Shown: positions 30,221-33,752 of the stretch, piece by piece
Layout of the letters: every line of letters starts with the position of its first letter
Numbering within the stretch: position 1 is the first letter of the stretch
Source: a virus
Length of the DNA: 33,752 nt
Virus record (IMG/VR): IMGVR_UViG_3300046010_011471
Coordinates: 1-33,752 of that record
Reading direction: 5' to 3' (one strand)
Translations under genes and position numbers: made by a program
Notes under the pieces: generated by a model
The model's input: only the letters and a program-made list of their open reading frames with translations
The model's database searches: none
What the model was told of the DNA's origin: nothing

Positions 30221-31786
30221 TTAACTTTCCTCCTCAAAAATACTCGGTAACAAAATAGGTTTAGTCTTTTCCTTCTTTACTTTATCAAGTTTAACTGAAC
30301 CTTCAATTTCTAAATGTTGACTGGCCATTGTAAACGAATTAGTTGTTTTTTCTCCTTTGAAACCTCGTGTACCTACAATCTGCTCCCAATATCCTTTTGG
30401 TCTAGCATACTTGTCGGCATTGACAATATCTAATGCTGCTTGTTTTGTAGGAGCAGCAAATATTCTATCAACTATGTCTACAAAATATTCAGCATCGACA
30501 TGATCATGTCGCATCATATACGGATACTCTCCTGCGTCAAAGGCTCGATTAGCACGTTGTACACTTTCAATATGCATCCAAACATTATGACCCATTAATA
30601 GTGCATAACTAAAGCTATCCCAACTAGTTCTACCTTCTTTACCATTTTTATTTAAGTCGCCGGGCTTGTATACACAAATGTCTTTTATTTGACATCGAGC
30701 ACTTATTGGAGACTCATCAAAATGATCGACTAAGTTATCTTGAAGTACGGCATCTCTATAGCCACGTGTATCTGTTGCATATTTTTTGTCATCTACAATT
30801 GGGCTCATTCGATAGCACCATTTGCCTTCATGTGGTAAATCAATATGATGATACACTTGACCGTTTGCGGTTGCCAAGAAAGGACTTGCACAGTCGAAAC
30901 TGATAGTGAAGTTGGGATTGACATACTTGCGTACTGCTCGTTGTATAACTGTGAGTAGTACCGCCCACTCCAGTTTACTAGTACCCAAGAAGTGCATCCA
31001 GTCATGCACACCCTCTTGTAATAAATTATCGTAACGTAAGGTCACCAATCGTTTTAGTATCAGATGAATGTCGCACATGTTTTGTCCACCCATGGCCCAT
31101 CCATCAAAATGTGTATCTGGATATTTTGAAGGGTCGCAGAACTCTTTCATTTCTTGATACCATTCTTCCGCCGATGTGTGATTGTCACCTTGTAACACGT
31201 TTAAAAATTTAGCACCACCATTCTTTTTGCCCCGACGGTGTTGCATAAAATATAAATTATTAAACTTGGTTGCATCAACAGCTTCTTGCAAGGTTGTTAT
31301 ACCACACGCCGCACTGGCTTTTTTGTCGTGTATAACCCAAGTTGGAATATCTAAGATCATACCATAATCAGCAATACCATCTAACCATTTTAACACAAGC
31401 TCGCGTTTCTTTTGCGCCTTGGTACATCCCGAGTTAGCTTTCCAATCACCTTCCCACAATCCTTTGGCAATCTGGAATCCTCCTGAGTCGCCTAACATAA
31501 ATGTACCGGGCTCTCGTTTGCGAACCATGTCTTCGCTAGCGTCTTCCTTGGCTAGATCTAGATTTGCATGTCCGCCCGAGTAGAGACTCCATTGGTAGGG
31601 GAACAAGGCTTTTTGGCTGTTGAGCCAATTGAGTTGCTCCATGTCCTGTAATGCCGCAGGCATACGAGCAGGATCAACATAGTCATTGTTAACACGTTGT
31701 TTGCCTATAAAAGTTGCATAAAAGCCAGATATAGCAGGTAGGAAAATTGCGTAGTCTGATTGCTTTGCAGTAAGGTTATCTTGCAT
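30221..31786 (-). CDS. dpdA: DpdA-type DNA 7-deazaguanine transglycosylase
   Basis: 521 residues related to tRNA-guanine transglycosylases. GDSGGFQ at about 99-105 contains the general-base aspartate D100. Other shared elements are LDIPTW (D146), VLQGDN (the VQGG-like loop), GWAMGGQ (GYAxGG-like) and FDCASPF with D298 in the nucleophile position. The tRNA-enzyme zinc site (CxCxxC) is absent, as in DpdA proteins, which exchange guanine in DNA for a 7-deazaguanine base. FolE, QueD and QueE are in the same window, so the phage probably makes and inserts such a base. No QueC is seen here. A lysine-rich C-terminus (KVKKEKTKP) may contact DNA. Confidence 0.85.
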   Translation of the reverse strand: MQDNLTAKQSDYAIFLPAISGFYATFIGKQRVNNDYVDPARMPAALQDMEQLNWLNSQKALFPYQWSLYSGGHANLDLAKEDASEDMVRKREPGTFMLGDSGGFQIAKGLWEGDWKANSGCTKAQKKRELVLKWLDGIADYGMILDIPTWVIHDKKASAACGITTLQEAVDATKFNNLYFMQHRRGKKNGGAKFLNVLQGDNHTSAEEWYQEMKEFCDPSKYPDTHFDGWAMGGQNMCDIHLILKRLVTLRYDNLLQEGVHDWMHFLGTSKLEWAVLLTVIQRAVRKYVNPNFTISFDCASPFLATANGQVYHHIDLPHEGKWCYRMSPIVDDKKYATDTRGYRDAVLQDNLVDHFDESPISARCQIKDICVYKPGDLNKNGKEGRTSWDSFSYALLMGHNVWMHIESVQRANRAFDAGEYPYMMRHDHVDAEYFVDIVDRIFAAPTKQAALDIVNADKYARPKGYWEQIVGTRGFKGEKTTNSFTMASQHLEIEGSVKLDKVKKEKTKPILLPSIFEEES

Positions 31787-32423
31787 AAAATTGTACTGAG
31801 TTCATTAGTTCGTAGTCTTTTTTATAAAAATCTTGAACTTTGTTGAGATATTTAGATTCAGACAACAAAGGTTCAAATATTTTTTTGAATTTGGATCGCG
31901 TGTCACTGCCTGCTGTTGTGTGCTGATATTCGTAACAGTTATATTTGTTGTCAAAACCTTGTTGTTTTAAGTAGTTACTAAAATCAATTCTATAATTTGT
32001 ATCACAAAGAAAAAAAGTAACATTTTTTAGGCTTAATCCTTCTATAAAAAGATACTGCCTTTCTGTGTGATCATCTAGTGAAATTTGATCCATTATTAAA
32101 TCATAGAAGCTTTTATTAAATTCATCTACATTAATATCAGCATGATATAATGTAAAATATTCGCATATACCACTTAGCCATCTATCAACAGGATCTCTTA
32201 AAACAACTATGGCATGTTTTTTATAAAAGTTATCATAATGGTAATTAAAATCTGCCCAACCTAGATCTTTAACATTAGGTTTAGTCCAAGAACTTGCATT
32301 CTTTGGTATTTGCACATACATCAAATTTTCATCTAATGCAGACATACAAGCACCAAATGTATGTCCTTTGTGATCGAGCCTGTTTAACATTCCTCCATCT
32401 GTAACTTTTATAATTTTAAACAT
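31776..32423 (-). CDS. sulfotransferase-like protein
   Basis: 215 residues with two sulfotransferase PAPS-binding motifs: the 5'-phosphosulfate loop YVQIPKNASSW near residues 36-46 (K41) and the 3'-phosphate motif VVLRDPVDRWLSG near 73-85 (R76, S84). Sulfotransferase family proteins in phages are known but their substrates are not. The gene ends within dpdA's start (11-base overlap). Sulfation of a surface glycan or of another small molecule made by the cassette is possible. The region between the motifs (WTKPNVKDLGWADFNYHYD) is unusual. Confidence 0.78.
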   Translation of the reverse strand: MFKIIKVTDGGMLNRLDHKGHTFGACMSALDENLMYVQIPKNASSWTKPNVKDLGWADFNYHYDNFYKKHAIVVLRDPVDRWLSGICEYFTLYHADINVDEFNKSFYDLIMDQISLDDHTERQYLFIEGLSLKNVTFFLCDTNYRIDFSNYLKQQGFDNKYNCYEYQHTTAGSDTRSKFKKIFEPLLSESKYLNKVQDFYKKDYELMNSVQFYAR

Positions 32424-32428
32424 TTAAA

Positions 32429-33160
32429 TTATTTTTGTTGAGCAGGAAGAATATAATTGTAAAGAGCCAATCCTGAATCAACTGTAATTTGAGCAGCACC
32501 ATCGTCGCTGAAGCGAATAACTTTGTCGCCCGGCAAGCCAAGAATATTAATTACAACAGAAACCGGCCAGTGCCATTGTTTTGATAGCGATCCTGCCACA
32601 TTGTGAGCAAATACAAAATTACCAGCATGACTACTGTGATCACCAAAATAAAACACTAAGTTTTGATTTTCTACCTTGGCAATGAATGAAGTTTCTTCAC
32701 TGTTTGCGCTTGCTTGGAATTTCAATCTTTGTATTGCAGCAACACTTGGCGTAATTTCTACGCCCCAATTGACACCTCTGAATTTTACAGTCTTGAGCTT
32801 ATCGTTGACAACTTCTGCGCTCATGAATCTGTAATCATTTTTAAAGTCGCCGTCTTTATTTTCAAAATGAATACCAGCCGGCACAGTGACATTGTCTTTG
32901 GTATTTGTAATAATGTTCACAGTTGCATCTTCTTTGTATTCTGGAATGTTAAGAATAGTGTTGAGTTTTCCCAAGTTAGGCATTCCGAACACACCAATAA
33001 ATTCTGGAATAGGATTATGGAATTTAGCCTCCAATATTGCAACTCTTTCCTCCGAGACTGCATTTATTACTGTTTCGCTATCTGTTCCTGTAATTTTTAA
33101 TAGATCAATCACACCCAATGAATGAGTGTGTGATACTATGTCAAGTAAATAATCTCGCAT
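32429..33160 (-). CDS. DNA sliding clamp-like protein (gp45 type)
   Basis: 243 residues. Two stretches fit a processivity clamp: EFIGVFGMPNLGKLNTILNI near residue 50, and a C-terminal domain with VAAIQRLKFQASANSEETSF, VSVVINILGLPGDKVIRFSD and the ending DSGLALYNYILPA, which is the Y-x-LPA clamp hallmark. T4 gp45 is 228 residues. In T4 the clamp also activates late transcription. A strong promoter and GGAG Shine-Dalgarno lie upstream. I rate this as likely rather than certain because similarity to gp45 is low. Confidence 0.7.
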   Translation of the reverse strand: MRDYLLDIVSHTHSLGVIDLLKITGTDSETVINAVSEERVAILEAKFHNPIPEFIGVFGMPNLGKLNTILNIPEYKEDATVNIITNTKDNVTVPAGIHFENKDGDFKNDYRFMSAEVVNDKLKTVKFRGVNWGVEITPSVAAIQRLKFQASANSEETSFIAKVENQNLVFYFGDHSSHAGNFVFAHNVAGSLSKQWHWPVSVVINILGLPGDKVIRFSDDGAAQITVDSGLALYNYILPAQQK

Positions 33161-33183
33161 AATTTTCTCCGTAATAATTGTTT

Positions 33184-33212
33184 AATATACAACAAGTAAT
33201 TTAATTTGTCAA
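33184..33212 (-). promoter_or_regulatory. sigma70-type early promoter for the clamp gene
   Basis: On the minus strand a perfect TTGACA (33207-33212) and TATATT (33184-33189) are exactly 17 bases apart. The start would be near 33177, giving a leader of about 17 bases with ACGGAG before the ATG. It is the best -35 box in the window. Confidence 0.85.
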
Positions 33213-33214
33213 AG

Positions 33215-33752
33215 CTAGAAGCTTTTTATTTCGCCAAGTGCTTGGTGAGCCTTAACAGTTTTTAACTCACCTGGTTTCTGAAGTTCTATCCAACTAGTTG
33301 ATGGTTCGAAATCAAAAGTTTTTGTAACTATGTAACCTAAACTTTCTGCCAATGGTACTAACATGCTTTTTGGAACGTATGACATAAAATAGCTATCGCA
33401 TAGTCCTGCACTGGCTGCAAGATCTGCATTATTATATGTAAACATAATTGTGCCTCCGGGACGTAACCATTGCATGCCTTGGACTAGATACTGTTTAATT
33501 GTATCTAAGCCTAAATAATTAAAGTAATTAAAACTAAAGATGAAACCAAATTGATTAGTCGGCAGGCCCTTAATTGCAAACTCATGAATCATATATTTTC
33601 TTAACCTTGCTTGATATGCGGGTAAGAATTGTGAAGAGGTGGTATTTATAAATTCTTCAAACTCATCGGCAATATACAAAGGGTCAAATCCTACCAAATG
33701 TTTTGTCCAACCCCCATCTCTGCAGCCAATCTCTAATGCAGGATACTTCCAT
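33215..33752 (-). CDS. class I SAM methyltransferase, N-terminus off the right edge
   Basis: The open frame runs to the edge. Near the edge is ALEIGCRDGGWTKH, the SAM-binding motif I, followed by VGFDP with the acidic residue after the second strand. Downstream FGFIFSFNYFNYLG and WLRPGGTIMFTYNN match motifs IV-VI of the family. At least 179 residues are in the window. A TTG at 33697 could be misread as a start, but motif I lies upstream, so the true start is beyond 33752. The substrate is unknown. The stop lies just before the clamp promoter. Confidence 0.85.
   Translation of the reverse strand, partial: WKYPALEIGCRDGGWTKHLVGFDPLYIADEFEEFINTTSSQFLPAYQARLRKYMIHEFAIKGLPTNQFGFIFSFNYFNYLGLDTIKQYLVQGMQWLRPGGTIMFTYNNADLAASAGLCDSYFMSYVPKSMLVPLAESLGYIVTKTFDFEPSTSWIELQKPGELKTVKAHQALGEIKSF

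Noticed and set aside
33643-33650. Exact TATAAATA on the minus strand
   Set aside because: Lies inside the methyltransferase coding sequence with no gene start nearby downstream.
33215-33697. Methyltransferase starting at the TTG at 33697
   Set aside because: SAM motif I (EIGCRDGGW) lies upstream in the same frame, so the gene begins outside the window.

Overview
The window looks like part of the genome of a T4-type (myovirus-like) tailed phage, probably from a marine or other aquatic AT-rich bacterium. The evidence is as follows. Genes are packed wall to wall on the minus strand with ATGA and TAATG stop/start overlaps, and only one gene is on the plus strand. The gene set is typical of T4-like phages: an adjacent dihydrofolate reductase and thymidylate synthase pair, a FEN/RNase H-type nuclease, a sliding-clamp-like protein, and an exact T4-type late promoter (TATAAATA). 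I saw no tRNA, rRNA, CRISPR array, insertion sequence or integrase. The host cannot be named from the sequence. Transcription runs from high to low coordinates unless stated.

Layout, left to right. 1-3260 is a sugar/peptide-modification cassette: a DegT-type aminotransferase cut by the left edge, an NAD-dependent epimerase, a small protein and a radical SAM enzyme. 3260-4684 holds thyA and the DHFR gene. 4681-6742 holds six small unrecognised genes. 6739-9204 holds a MoxR AAA+ ATPase and a VWA/metallopeptidase-like partner, separated by a terminator and a strong promoter. 9294-12087 is a run of small hypothetical genes, with several early sigma70-like promoters. 12098-13458 encodes a DUF3307-like membrane protein and the 5' nuclease. 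13476-15464 encodes an SGNH-like protein, an unknown protein and QueE. 15494-16207 is the lone plus-strand 2-oxoglutarate/Fe(II) oxygenase-like gene. 16157-18832 holds two large unknowns and a QueD-like gene. 18930-21942 holds a phosphoribosyltransferase, small proteins, a Bax-inhibitor-1 family membrane protein and FolE. 21943-25448 is a second sugar cassette: short aminotransferase, GalE, SGNH-like protein and glycosyltransferase. 25448-33160 holds small proteins, a possible second T-fold enzyme, two radical SAM enzymes, a DUF465-like coiled coil, a DpdA-type transglycosylase, a sulfotransferase-like protein and a sliding clamp. A methyltransferase gene is cut by the right edge.

How the genes may work together. 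FolE, QueD and QueE are the first steps from GTP to 7-carboxy-7-deazaguanine (CDG). DpdA is the enzyme family that swaps guanine in DNA for a 7-deazaguanine base. The window therefore most likely encodes a phage DNA 7-deazaguanine modification that shields the genome from restriction. No QueC is visible, so the base inserted could be CDG or something made with host QueC. The radical SAM enzymes, unknown proteins and T-fold protein packed beside dpdA are the best candidates for an undescribed extension of that pathway; this is inference. The two sugar cassettes, the sulfotransferase and the twitch-type radical SAM proteins point to decoration of a virion surface, a host surface or DNA, but the substrate cannot be read from the sequence.
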